Shown here: positions 22,336 through 31,400 of the stretch, piece after piece
Numbering within the stretch: the stretch's first letter is position 1
Layout of the letters: every line of letters starts with the position of its first letter
Assembly: GCF_016464365.1 (NCBI RefSeq)
Contig: NZ_JADCUC010000005.1
Span: forward strand, 1 to 64,000
Direction: 5' to 3'
DNA from: Sandaracinobacteroides hominis
GTDB lineage: Bacteria; Pseudomonadota; Alphaproteobacteria; Sphingomonadales; Sphingomonadaceae
DNA length: 64,000 nucleotides
Program-made: the position numbers and the translations under genes
Notes under the pieces: generated by a model
Databases searched by the model: none
Seen by the model: only the letters and a program-made list of their open reading frames with translations
What the model was told of the DNA's origin: nothing

Positions 22336-25164
22336 ATGATCGCCGAACAACGCCCCTGCACGTCGCTGATGCCCGCAAAGGCAGGTCTGGCAACCGTTCT
22401 GGCAGCCCTGATGGCTTCTGCGGCCTGGGCGCAGACGCCCCCGGCTGCCTCCGCAACAGAGCCGGCGGCAGACGCCGCCGACATCATCGTCACCGGCTCG
22501 CGCATTCCGCGCGCACTGGTGGAGGGCCCGGCCCCGGTCACCGTCATCAATTCCGAAGCCATCCGCGACAACGGCTATGCCAGCGTGCCCGACATCCTGC
22601 GCGCCGTCACCCAGAACACTGGCGAGACGCAGAGCCAGCAGAGCTTCAGCGGCGCCAGCTTCACCCCCGGCGCGCAGCAGGTCGATCTGCGCGGCCTCGG
22701 CCCCAATCACACGCTGGTGCTGGTGAACGGCCGCCGCATCGCCGATTTCCCGCTGCCCTTCCAGGGCCGCTCCAACTTCACCGATATCTCCAACATTCCG
22801 GTCAGCCTGATCGAAAGCGTCGAAGTGCTCAGCGGCAGCTCGTCCGCCATCTACGGCTCGGATGCCATCGCCGGCGTCATCAACTTCAAGCTGAAGGAAA
22901 AGGTCGACGGCACCACCATCGACTATCGCCTGGGCCTCACCGAGCTGGGCGGCGGAACCTCGCACCGCCTCTCGCTCACCAGCGGCTGGTCGGGCGACCG
23001 TTTCCACATCGTGGGCGGCATCGAATATCTGAAGCAGCTGCCGATCTGGGGCTATCAGCGCAAGATCCAGGACAGCACCGCAGACAACCCCACCACCGAC
23101 ACGGTGATCGCCCGCCGCACCTTCCTCCGCTACAACCCGGACATCCAGGAATATGTCGATCCGGGCGAAGCGACCTGCAACCGGCTGTCCTTCCTCAATC
23201 GCGGCTCCACCTATTATGGCTCGCGCCCCGGCTGGGGTCCGTTCGACGAAGAGCTGGACGATTACGGCCCCGGCCGCTTCTGCGGCAGCGACACCTCGAT
23301 CGGCTATGGCACCATCATCTCCCGCCGCGAGGGCTTCAACAGCTTTGCGTCTGCCGGCTATGAAATTTCCGACGCCGCGCAGCTGTTTGTCGATGCGCAG
23401 TTCGGCATCAGCAACGTCGAGCTGATGCCCGACGTGCTCAGCTGGTCGTTCCAGCCGTTCAGCGGCAGCAGCGATTCCAGCTTCTACAACAGCTATGACG
23501 GCGTGCTCGACGATTGGTCGCGCCAGTTCGCGCCCGAGGAATCCGGCGGCTTCTCCAACGTGATGACCCGCAACCGGCAGACCACCTTCAGCATCACCCC
23601 CGGCGTGAAGGGCAATTTCGCCGACAAATGGGCCTATGAGGTTTCCTTCAACCACAGCGAATATCGCGCCAAGGTGAAGTTCCCGCAGATCATCGCCGGA
23701 AAGGCGAACGCGCTGTTCCTGGGGCAGCAGCAGGGCATCGACGAAGACAGCGGCTACCCGATCTTCAACGCCAATCCCGACCGGCTCTACACCCCGCTGA
23801 CAGAGGCCGAGTACAACAGCATCGCCGTCTACAGCGTCTATAACCCGGTCAGCTGGACCGACAATTTCTCTGCCACGGTCAACACCACCGAGCTGTTCAA
23901 CCTGCCAGCCGGGCCGCTGGGCTTTGCCGCCGTCGTCGAAATCGGCAAGCAGGGCTATGCGATCAACCCCGATCCGCTGGCGCTGACCGACTATTATTAC
24001 GGCCTGAAGGACAGCGACGGTTCCGGCAGCCGCAGCCATTGGGCGATCGGCGGCGAGCTGCGCGCGCCGGTCACCTCCTGGCTCGAACTGTCGGGCGCCG
24101 GCCGCTATGACCGCTTCCGCTTTGCCGGCAACAATATCGGCCGCTTCACCTATAACGCCGGCGCCGAAATCCGTCCGATGTCGTCGCTGCTGCTGCGCGC
24201 CGCCTATGGCACAGGATTCCGCGCGCCCGATCTCCACTATGTCTTCACCGGGCCGGGCAACACCCACCCGTCGGCGACCGACTATTATCTCTGCCGCAGC
24301 GAGGAGCCGGACGAGGATATCGGCGACTGCAGCTATGCCGATGAAGGCATCGTCGCCAACCGCAACGGCAACAGGGACCTGCAGCCGGAAACCAGCCGCT
24401 CGCTCAACGCCGGCATCGTCTGGGCGCCGTCCGCGCAGTTCGACGTGTCGGTGGATTATTTCCGCGTGAAGCTCTCGAACCAGGTGCAGGATCTCAGCAT
24501 CGACCGCCTGCTGCGCACCGAAGCCGACTGCCGGCTGGGCGAAACCACCTCGGGCAACCCGGTCGATGTCAGCTCGCCCACCTGCCAGGATGCGCTGGCG
24601 CGGGTGATCCGCTTCCCCTCGGGCGTCAACGAAGGCCTGCTGGACTCTGTCAGGATCAACCCGGTCAACGTCGCCGAAGAGCGCACCAGCGGCATCGACA
24701 TCGCGGTGCACGGCCGCTTCTCCACCGATTACGGCGATTTCGCCCTGTCACTCGCGCACACGCATGTGCTCGACCACAGCTTCCGCCAGTATCCGGGCGA
24801 CGCCTCGATCAACAAGCTCGCCTATGACAGCGGTTATTACATCCCGCGCGACAAGACGACCGGCGCCGTCACCTGGTCGCTCGACAAGCTGAAATGGACG
24901 CTCAGCGGCACCCGTCTGGGCGAACTCCCCAACTATGACGAGGACGCCTTCATCGATGCCAGCTACCTCTTCAACACCACAATCCAGTACGACATCACCG
25001 ATCACCTGAGGGCATCGTTCAGCATCAACAACCTGTTCAACGCCAAGCCGGTGAAGGACCCGACCTACGCCAGCTATCCCTATTACGACATCAGCTGGTT
25101 CGACAGCGTCGGCCGCAGCTTCTTCCTGCAGCTGACCTACAAGCTCGGAGGCTCCGAGCTCTGA
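22336..25164 (+). CDS. TonB-dependent outer-membrane receptor
   Basis: This 942-residue receptor has a signal peptide (about 1-32, ending WAQ) and a TonB-box-like start DIIVTGSRIPR near residue 49. A plug domain follows (about 60-170: PVTVINSEAIRDNGYASVPDIL, with RGLGPNHTLVLVNGRRI) and then a large 22-strand-type barrel with many aromatic-ended strands. Segments such as LLRAAYGTGFRAPDL and NRNGNRDLQPETSRSLNAGI are typical of sphingomonad peptide/carbohydrate receptors. It is divergent from the cyanophycinase-peptidase fusion, so it may import peptides or the Asp-Arg products. That substrate is inferred from position only. Confidence 0.92.
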   Translation: MIAEQRPCTSLMPAKAGLATVLAALMASAAWAQTPPAASATEPAADAADIIVTGSRIPRALVEGPAPVTVINSEAIRDNGYASVPDILRAVTQNTGETQSQQSFSGASFTPGAQQVDLRGLGPNHTLVLVNGRRIADFPLPFQGRSNFTDISNIPVSLIESVEVLSGSSSAIYGSDAIAGVINFKLKEKVDGTTIDYRLGLTELGGGTSHRLSLTSGWSGDRFHIVGGIEYLKQLPIWGYQRKIQDSTADNPTTDTVIARRTFLRYNPDIQEYVDPGEATCNRLSFLNRGSTYYGSRPGWGPFDEELDDYGPGRFCGSDTSIGYGTIISRREGFNSFASAGYEISDAAQLFVDAQFGISNVELMPDVLSWSFQPFSGSSDSSFYNSYDGVLDDWSRQFAPEESGGFSNVMTRNRQTTFSITPGVKGNFADKWAYEVSFNHSEYRAKVKFPQIIAGKANALFLGQQQGIDEDSGYPIFNANPDRLYTPLTEAEYNSIAVYSVYNPVSWTDNFSATVNTTELFNLPAGPLGFAAVVEIGKQGYAINPDPLALTDYYYGLKDSDGSGSRSHWAIGGELRAPVTSWLELSGAGRYDRFRFAGNNIGRFTYNAGAEIRPMSSLLLRAAYGTGFRAPDLHYVFTGPGNTHPSATDYYLCRSEEPDEDIGDCSYADEGIVANRNGNRDLQPETSRSLNAGIVWAPSAQFDVSVDYFRVKLSNQVQDLSIDRLLRTEADCRLGETTSGNPVDVSSPTCQDALARVIRFPSGVNEGLLDSVRINPVNVAEERTSGIDIAVHGRFSTDYGDFALSLAHTHVLDHSFRQYPGDASINKLAYDSGYYIPRDKTTGAVTWSLDKLKWTLSGTRLGELPNYDEDAFIDASYLFNTTIQYDITDHLRASFSINNLFNAKPVKDPTYASYPYYDISWFDSVGRSFFLQLTYKLGGSEL

Positions 25165-25167
25165 AAT

Positions 25168-25200
25168 GAAAAGGCCGGCCCGACGGCAGTCGGGCCGGCC
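25168..25200. terminator. Terminator between the converging receptor and sod genes
   Basis: GGCCGGCCCGAC and GTCGGGCCGGCC (25173-25184 and 25189-25200) form a perfect 12-bp stem with a GGCA loop. The A-run on the left gives a U-tract for the minus strand, so it mainly terminates sodB. It may also stop the receptor transcript. Confidence 0.8.
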
Positions 25201-25221
25201 CTTGCACATTCGGCTCGGGCC

Positions 25222-25845
25222 TCAGCCCTTCTGGTCGGCCCGTGACGCGCCCTTGCCGTCCAGATTCTTCGCCACGAAATCCCAGTCGATCGCCTTGCGC
25301 AGGATCGCCTCGGCATAGGTCGGCCGCGCGTTGCGATAGTCGATGTAATAGGCGTGCTCCCACACATCGAGGATCAGCAGCGGCTGCACCCCATGCGCCA
25401 CCGGCGTATCGGCGTCGTGATAGGAATTCACCTTCAGCTTGCCGTCCACCAGGTCCAGCGAAGCCCAGCCGCTGCCGAAATGCCCGACGGCCTCGGCCTT
25501 CAGTGCATCGACCAGCTTGTCGGTCGAACCAAAGGCCTCGTCGATCAGCTTCTTCAGCTCACCCGTGGGCTCCTTCGTCTCGGGAGACAGGCACAGCCAG
25601 TAAAAGCTGTGGTTCCAGATCTGCCCCACCTGGTTGAACAGGCCCTTCGGCCCGCCCTTGGCGGTCAGTTCGATCAGCTCCAGCAGCGACTTGCCCTGAA
25701 AATCCGGGTTGGCCGCCACCAGCTCGTTCGCCTTCACCACATAGGCGTTGTGGTGCTTGCCATGGTGAAAATCGAAGGTTTCGGCAGAAATCAGGTCGCC
25801 GAAAGCATCCTTGGAATAGGGCAGGGGGGGAAGTTCAAAGGCCAT
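25222..25845 (-). CDS. sodB: Iron/manganese superoxide dismutase
   Basis: This 207-residue cytosolic enzyme converts superoxide to hydrogen peroxide and oxygen. The four metal ligands are visible: a histidine in FDFHHGKHHNAYV near residue 27, the histidine of WNHSFYW, and the aspartate and histidine in LDVWEHAYYIDY. The N-terminus ELPPLPYSKDAF is standard. It is most like the iron-type enzymes of Proteobacteria, but metal choice cannot be proved from sequence. The last ten residues after AKNLDGKG are a short charged tail. The gene is monocistronic, with a terminator at its 3' end. Confidence 0.95.
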   Translation of the reverse strand: MAFELPPLPYSKDAFGDLISAETFDFHHGKHHNAYVVKANELVAANPDFQGKSLLELIELTAKGGPKGLFNQVGQIWNHSFYWLCLSPETKEPTGELKKLIDEAFGSTDKLVDALKAEAVGHFGSGWASLDLVDGKLKVNSYHDADTPVAHGVQPLLILDVWEHAYYIDYRNARPTYAEAILRKAIDWDFVAKNLDGKGASRADQKG

Positions 25846-26000
25846 ATGGAGAATCCTTTCAGGGTGTCAGGCTCGCGCCGAGGCTACGACACGAGAGAGC
25901 CGTCCAGCGCAAGCACTTCCAGCAGTTAACCGCCGCAGGCCGGACAGGTTCCCGCGTCAATCGGGGCATGCCGCTCTTGCAACCTCAACCACAGTGGAGG

Positions 26001-27878
26001 TCAAGCACCTTTTGCAGCCTCCACCTGCCCACACGCGAACGGCGCCTCGATCAGCTGCGGCGCCAGCGGCTCTGCCGGGTCCAGGATGCGCTTGCATCCC
26101 GGCGGCAACTGGAACGACCGTCGTGTCACCAGCGAACCGGGCACGCTCCGCCGCTCCTTCACGCCGGGCGCCGGCACCCAGCTGCGGGCGCTGCGCCTGA
26201 GCCCGATCGGATAGACGGTCGCCCCGTCCTTGCGGATATGAATCTTCAGGAAACTCTTCCAGTCCTCGATCCCCTGCGCGCTATAGGTCTCCTGGTTGTG
26301 CATCCCCAGCAGCCAGTGGCTGACCGCCAGATAGGCGCCAAACAGGTGCCCGCTGACGGCCGACAGCAGCAGCAACAGCCCCGCCACGATCCCCCACCAG
26401 CCCCACAGCGAGGGCGCCCTGGGGTTCAGCCACTGGAACAGCTCGAACGCCAGCAGCGCCATCAGCACATAGAGCAGCCCGTGCACCGCCCCCACCAGCG
26501 CCGGCACGGCCTTGCCGCCGCCGGTCCGCGCCCCGCTCGCCCCAAAGCCGGCAAAGCCCCCGATCAGCGCCAGCGCCCACACCACCACGGATGGCGCGCG
26601 CAGGATCTCGTGCGTCTGCGCGACGATGTCGGCAAACAGGTGGCTGAACGGACTGTCGCCGGTGAAACGCGAAACCAGCACCTCGCTCAGCAGCCAGACG
26701 CCCAGCATCTGCACCACCCCCAGCGTCAGCGAAAAGGCCCGGTTCACCCACGGAAAACCCAGCGCCCCCCAGCGCATCTTCGCCGAATCCGCCCGGTCGG
26801 GGAACAGCGCCTTCAGCTCCGATTGCCGCTTGTCCCGCCGCTCGATCTTCTCCGGAACCTGCGTCGTCCCCAGCGTGAACGCCCCGCCGCCGCCACAGAC
26901 GATATAGTCCCGCTTGGTATCGCGATGGTGCGAATAGAAATGCGAATCCCCGGTCAGGATCAGCGGGATGGAAATCCCGCCACGCGACATGGCGATCTGC
27001 ATCACCATCCCCAGCTTGCCATACTCCTTCCGGTCGTCCGGGTCGGGCTTCACCTTGTCCAGCCAGACCGGCGTCGGAACCACCAGGATCAGCCGGTCGC
27101 CGCGCTTCAGATTCTTCGCCTGCTCGCGGAAATAATCCTGCTGCTGCGGGTCGAAATCATCCTCCAGCGCCAGGTCGACACCCCACAGCCACCAGCCATG
27201 CGGCAGCTTGGCGGCGAAATAGCTCCGCCGCTGCCGCGTCTGCCAGGCGCCCATCCAGCGCTGCGCCGGCGCCATCTGGCAAAACAGCCGGATGAAGCTC
27301 GTCAGCCCATCATACCAGTCATGGTTGCCCGGAATGGCCAGCACCTCGCGCCCGCCCTCCTGATAATAGCGCGCGCTCTCCAGCGGCCCCACCAGCCGCT
27401 CCTGATAGCCTTCGGCCGAGGCCGTCGGATAGATCTGGTCGCCCCCCAGAACCAGGGCCTCGCCATAGGGCAGCACCAGCATCCCCTCGGCCTCGTCGGG
27501 GCGGGTCTCCACCCGGCAATCCCTGCCCACCGGTTGCGGCGTCGGCGACCCATCGGCCGCCAGCCGAACGCCATCGCGCCCCACCAGCCACGCCACCGAG
27601 GCAGAGGCGTTCCAGCCGTCGCCGCAGTCGGCGACATAGTCCAGCCACACCTCGTCCAGCCCGGCCAGATTGTCATAGCTCGCACCCGCGGGCTCCAGCG
27701 CCGCCATCAGCTCGCGCCGCCCCGTCATCGAGCCGACAATCGTCGAGGCGATGGTCTGCCCCGCCGTTGCCGTCAGCTGCCGCACGTCGAACCAGCTCAC
27801 CTGCTTGTGCAGCGCCAGCGTCACCTTGCGTGCCGGCATCCCCTCGATCTTCGCCGCGCCTTCCGTCTCTGCCGCCAT
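26001..27878 (-). CDS. Membrane-anchored calcineurin-like metallophosphoesterase
   Basis: This protein of about 625 residues has an unusual layout. The first 400 residues or so contain a metallophosphoesterase domain. Its metal-binding motifs are GGDQIYP, GNHDWYDG, and LTGDSHFYSHH followed by YIVCGGGGAF. About four to five transmembrane segments follow (between roughly residues 410 and 550), and the protein ends in a basic tail. The substrate is unknown. The ORF reaches 28013, but the ATG at 27878 (MAAETEG) has a weak GTGGCGG RBS and avoids an implausible N-terminus. A further ATG at 27839 is possible. It stands alone between sodB and the DUF885 peptidase gene. Confidence 0.8.
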   Translation of the reverse strand: MAAETEGAAKIEGMPARKVTLALHKQVSWFDVRQLTATAGQTIASTIVGSMTGRRELMAALEPAGASYDNLAGLDEVWLDYVADCGDGWNASASVAWLVGRDGVRLAADGSPTPQPVGRDCRVETRPDEAEGMLVLPYGEALVLGGDQIYPTASAEGYQERLVGPLESARYYQEGGREVLAIPGNHDWYDGLTSFIRLFCQMAPAQRWMGAWQTRQRRSYFAAKLPHGWWLWGVDLALEDDFDPQQQDYFREQAKNLKRGDRLILVVPTPVWLDKVKPDPDDRKEYGKLGMVMQIAMSRGGISIPLILTGDSHFYSHHRDTKRDYIVCGGGGAFTLGTTQVPEKIERRDKRQSELKALFPDRADSAKMRWGALGFPWVNRAFSLTLGVVQMLGVWLLSEVLVSRFTGDSPFSHLFADIVAQTHEILRAPSVVVWALALIGGFAGFGASGARTGGGKAVPALVGAVHGLLYVLMALLAFELFQWLNPRAPSLWGWWGIVAGLLLLLSAVSGHLFGAYLAVSHWLLGMHNQETYSAQGIEDWKSFLKIHIRKDGATVYPIGLRRSARSWVPAPGVKERRSVPGSLVTRRSFQLPPGCKRILDPAEPLAPQLIEAPFACGQVEAAKGA

Positions 27879-28173
27879 CCGCCACGCCCCCACAGCCAAT
27901 CCCTGCCCACCACTTGTGCCACAAGCCTCGCGTGGATGAAAACGCCGCCGGCCATTCGATTGGCTTCGCGCAGCGAACTCCCCAGCTTCGCCCGGGGGAA
28001 CGGGGGTCCGCATGGACGAAGGCGACAGCTTCTACCGAACCGACGCGCGCCTTCTCGGGCGGCTCCTCCCGCTGTTCCCGCAGGTCGGCCACGGCCCGCA
28101 CGAATGCTTCGGCCGCCACATCAACCACGCCACGCTGCACCGGATGGTAAAGCGAAAGCCTGCTGCTCGACCT

Positions 28174-30003
28174 TTAGGCCTTCCTCGCCGCGATCCAGTC
28201 GTCCACCCGCCGCTCCAGAATTGACAGCGGCTGCGATCCCGAGGCGATCAGCAGGTCGTGGAAGCCCTTGATGTCGAACTTCGGCCCCAGCTCGCGCTCG
28301 GCCCTGGCGCGCAGGTCCTCGATCTTCAGCATTCCGATCTTGTAGCCCGTCGCCTGCCCCGGCAGCGTGATATAGCGCCGCACTTCCGAACGCGCCTTGT
28401 CGGTCGGCTGCTGGCCGGTCTCGATCATGTAGGCAATCGCCTGATCCTCGCTCCAGCCCTTGGCGTGGATGCCGGTATCCACGACCAGCCGCGCCGCCCG
28501 GAACAGCTCTGCGTCCAGCCGGAAGAAGTCGGCGGCAATGTCCGGATAGGCGCCCATCTCCTTGCAAAGCGCCTCGGCATACAGCGCCCAGCCTTCGCTG
28601 AAGGCGACATAGCCATAGGATTTGCGGAACTTCGGCCCGCCGGATTGCCGCACCTGGATGTCGCCCTGCGTCACATGCCCCGGCATCGCCTCGTGGCACA
28701 TCAGGGTATACATGGCGGCGGGATCGTCGGTGACTCCGGCCAGATGCACCCAGGTCCGGCCGGGGCGGGTGCCGTCGGGGCTGGGGGGGGCCGCATGCGC
28801 GGCGCCACCCGGCACTTCGCTGAACGAAGGCTCGCGGATCACTTCCATCTTGTAGGCCGGAAGCGCGCCGAACCAGTTCGGCAGCAAGGTCCGGGTCTTC
28901 GCAATGAAATCGTTCGAAGCCTTCAGATATTCGGCCCGGTTCACATCGTTCCACGGCACCGGCGGGAACTGCTTCTCGCGCGCGGCATAATAGGCCTGCC
29001 GGTCCTTCAGCCCCGCCTGCCGGGCCAGCGCATCCTGCTCCGCCTCGATCCGCGAAACTTCCTTCAGGCCGATGGCATGGATCTGTTCGGCGGTAAGATC
29101 CGTGGTCGTGTTCAGCTTCAGCGCAGCCGCATAATAATCCAGCCCGTTCGGCAGGGTAACGGCCCCGGCCTTGCCCACCGGCGCCGTGGCGCGCTCGGAC
29201 TCCGCCCAGGCGATCACCCGCTCATAGGCCGGCCTGATCGACAGCAGCGAGGTGCGGACATCGGCCAGCAAGGCATCCGCCTCGGCCTGCGTCACCTTCC
29301 CCGAGGCCACCAGCTTTGCAGCCTTTGCCTGCGCATCGGCCCACAGCGCCGATGGCTTGCCTTCGCTGAAGGGAGCGCCGCCAATGATGTCGCGGCTGCC
29401 GGCAATTATCCGCTCGATCTGGAACTTCGGCGTATGAACCCCCATCGTGCCGGATTCGCGCATTTGCGCCAGGGCGATATCCAGCACTCCGGGAATGGCA
29501 CGCAGCCGGGCGGCATAGGTTTTGAGGTCGGTCGCATCGGCCACCGAATGCGTGTTGATCAGGAAATCCGGCAGTTGCGCATGCACGGAATAGAGCGTCG
29601 AATAGAAGGGCGGCCGATAGCGGCGGAACTTGTAGGCAAGCTCGGCGCGATCCAGCTCCAGCGCCCAGATATCGTAGTTCACTTGGCCCTCGGCCGACAG
29701 CTTCGCGCGGTCGAACTGCGCCTTCATCCGCGCCACGCTGCCGCGCCGCCACTCCAGCATCTTCAGCGCGCCGGCATCGCTGTTGTCGTCAAAGCGGTCG
29801 GCGCCTTCCTTCATCCCCAGCCGCGTCGCCAGCTGCGGGCGCATCGTCAGCTCCTGGGCAAACTCCGCATCCAGAAAGGCCGTCAGCCGTGCGTCCTCGG
29901 TGACGGCAGCAGCGGTGGCGTCAGGCGCGGCAAAGGCCGGCACCCCCAGCGGCGACATCGTGGCAAGGGCAGCAGCAAAACCGATACGGAAAACAGGAGT
30001 CAT
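28174..30003 (-). CDS. DUF885-family secreted peptidase
   Basis: This 609-residue protein has a signal peptide (about 1-25, ending AFA). The C-terminal half carries the zinc-binding HEAMPGH motif (about residues 437-443) and, about 30 residues later, EGWALYAE with the third ligand glutamate. This is the HExxxGH variant of DUF885 proteins, which are distantly related to M2/M32 metallocarboxypeptidases. Substrates are not firmly known, but a periplasmic peptidase role is likely. Conserved segments include YPDIAADFFRLDAELFRA and DTGIHAKGW. It lies between the metallophosphoesterase and a porin gene, with about 60 bases to the latter. Confidence 0.88.
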   Translation of the reverse strand: MTPVFRIGFAAALATMSPLGVPAFAAPDATAAAVTEDARLTAFLDAEFAQELTMRPQLATRLGMKEGADRFDDNSDAGALKMLEWRRGSVARMKAQFDRAKLSAEGQVNYDIWALELDRAELAYKFRRYRPPFYSTLYSVHAQLPDFLINTHSVADATDLKTYAARLRAIPGVLDIALAQMRESGTMGVHTPKFQIERIIAGSRDIIGGAPFSEGKPSALWADAQAKAAKLVASGKVTQAEADALLADVRTSLLSIRPAYERVIAWAESERATAPVGKAGAVTLPNGLDYYAAALKLNTTTDLTAEQIHAIGLKEVSRIEAEQDALARQAGLKDRQAYYAAREKQFPPVPWNDVNRAEYLKASNDFIAKTRTLLPNWFGALPAYKMEVIREPSFSEVPGGAAHAAPPSPDGTRPGRTWVHLAGVTDDPAAMYTLMCHEAMPGHVTQGDIQVRQSGGPKFRKSYGYVAFSEGWALYAEALCKEMGAYPDIAADFFRLDAELFRAARLVVDTGIHAKGWSEDQAIAYMIETGQQPTDKARSEVRRYITLPGQATGYKIGMLKIEDLRARAERELGPKFDIKGFHDLLIASGSQPLSILERRVDDWIAARKA

Positions 30004-30064
30004 CGGGCAAACCTCTGGTTGTTTCCCCCAGCCTTAAGGCCGCCGGAAACAAATGCCAGCCTCG

Positions 30065-31321
30065 TCAATACGTCCACTGCACCCGCGTCAGCAAAGAGCT
30101 CGTCTGCCCCGTCTCGCCAAAACGGTCCAGCCACACATGCCCGGCCAGCAGCCCGAACTTCCAGTGGTTGGTCGCCCACCAGTTCACGCCCGCCTCGACC
30201 CGCTCGAACCGCCCGCCGTTGATGGAGCCGCCGTTCAGCTCCACATGCGCATAGCGCGCCACCAGCTCGGGTGCGCCCCAGCGCTGCAGCGGCACGATGC
30301 GGTTCGCCACACCCTTGGTCTTGTCATAGCTGCGCGCCTCGCCCGAAATCACCCAGCTCCCCAGCACATACCAGCCGTGGAAGGTCGGGTTGCCGACGTC
30401 GGGCGCATCCACACGCGCGCTGATATGCTCGGCCATCAGCGTGAACGGCCCTTGCGAATACAGCATCTCGAAGCCGACGTGCCGTGTATCGCTCGCCGGA
30501 AAATCGCCGGTATCGACATAGTTCCCGGCGGCATTGATCCCGGGCTTCCCCTTGTAGCGCATCTCCCCGTTGATCACCGAAGAGCGGACCGCCACGCCCA
30601 GATGCAGGTATCGGTGCCGCTCCGGCTGGTCGATCGCCAGCCCGGTAAAGCGCGCCGACACCGCCTCATGCCCCTTGCCCTCGCCCCATTCGTCCTTGAA
30701 CAGCCCATATGTCAGCAGCATCCGGTTTTCCGGGCCAAGCAGGTGCATCACCTTCACGCCTGTATTCACCGGCGAGATGAAGGGAGACATCATCCGCTCG
30801 CTCTGCGGCATGATCGACATGCTGGCGACCGCCTCATAGCCGAAATCCTCGCGCATCTGCCCCATCGAGATTTTCGTTCGCCAGGCCGGTATCGCAAAAG
30901 AGACATTGAACTCGTTGATCGAAAAATCATCTTCCTCGGCCGCGTCAAAGCCATTGTAGTCGATCTTCATGCTGTAGCTCAGCAAGCGGTGCAGCCCCAC
31001 TTCGCCGCTCAGCTGCAGCCGGGCGCTGCGAATCTCCAGCTTGTCGGCCTGATCGCCCAGCTGTTCCCGGCTGATCTCGTCCTGATCCATCACCGTGCCG
31101 TCGAAGATCAGCTCCACACCGGGCTTTGCCGTCGCCACAGAAGTCTGGATGCGTGGAATGAACAGCTTCCCCGCCCGGATGTCGGGGATGGCATAATCGG
31201 GCAGCTTCGGCGCCGGCTCGTCTGCGGGGATCGTCAGCTTCGGCGCAATCGGCAACTTCCACGACTCTGCCGCAGCCGGGCTCGCGCCTGCCAGCACCAT
31301 TGCAAGAAACGCCCGCCTCAT
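30065..31321 (-). CDS. Phosphate-selective porin O/P-type outer-membrane protein
   Basis: This 418-residue protein begins with a signal peptide (residues 1-19, ending PAAAES). Amphipathic beta strands follow, with the pattern of OprO/OprP porins: KLEIRSARLQLSGEVGLHRL, then YSMKIDYNGF, INEFNVSFAIPAWRTKISMGQMREDFGYE. The C-terminus LLTRVQWTY ends in an aromatic residue, as in outer-membrane barrels. The ATG at 31321 was chosen because it starts the signal peptide. The longer frame is not convincing. Phosphate-selective porins import phosphate or pyrophosphate, but many family members in sphingomonads have unknown substrates. It diverges from the dehydrogenase gene. Confidence 0.82.
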   Translation of the reverse strand: MRRAFLAMVLAGASPAAAESWKLPIAPKLTIPADEPAPKLPDYAIPDIRAGKLFIPRIQTSVATAKPGVELIFDGTVMDQDEISREQLGDQADKLEIRSARLQLSGEVGLHRLLSYSMKIDYNGFDAAEEDDFSINEFNVSFAIPAWRTKISMGQMREDFGYEAVASMSIMPQSERMMSPFISPVNTGVKVMHLLGPENRMLLTYGLFKDEWGEGKGHEAVSARFTGLAIDQPERHRYLHLGVAVRSSVINGEMRYKGKPGINAAGNYVDTGDFPASDTRHVGFEMLYSQGPFTLMAEHISARVDAPDVGNPTFHGWYVLGSWVISGEARSYDKTKGVANRIVPLQRWGAPELVARYAHVELNGGSINGGRFERVEAGVNWWATNHWKFGLLAGHVWLDRFGETGQTSSLLTRVQWTY

Positions 31322-31400
31322 GCGCCGCTTTTCCCAAGCCTTTGCCGCTGCGGCAAGTTTGAAGTGGAACTGCACGGCCGCCGGTGCAATCCTCGCCCCC

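Noticed and set aside
28012-28224. A 70-residue plus-strand ORF between the metallophosphoesterase and the DUF885 gene
   Set aside because: It overlaps the end of the DUF885 gene, lacks a good RBS and has no recognisable feature. Codon use is not informative.
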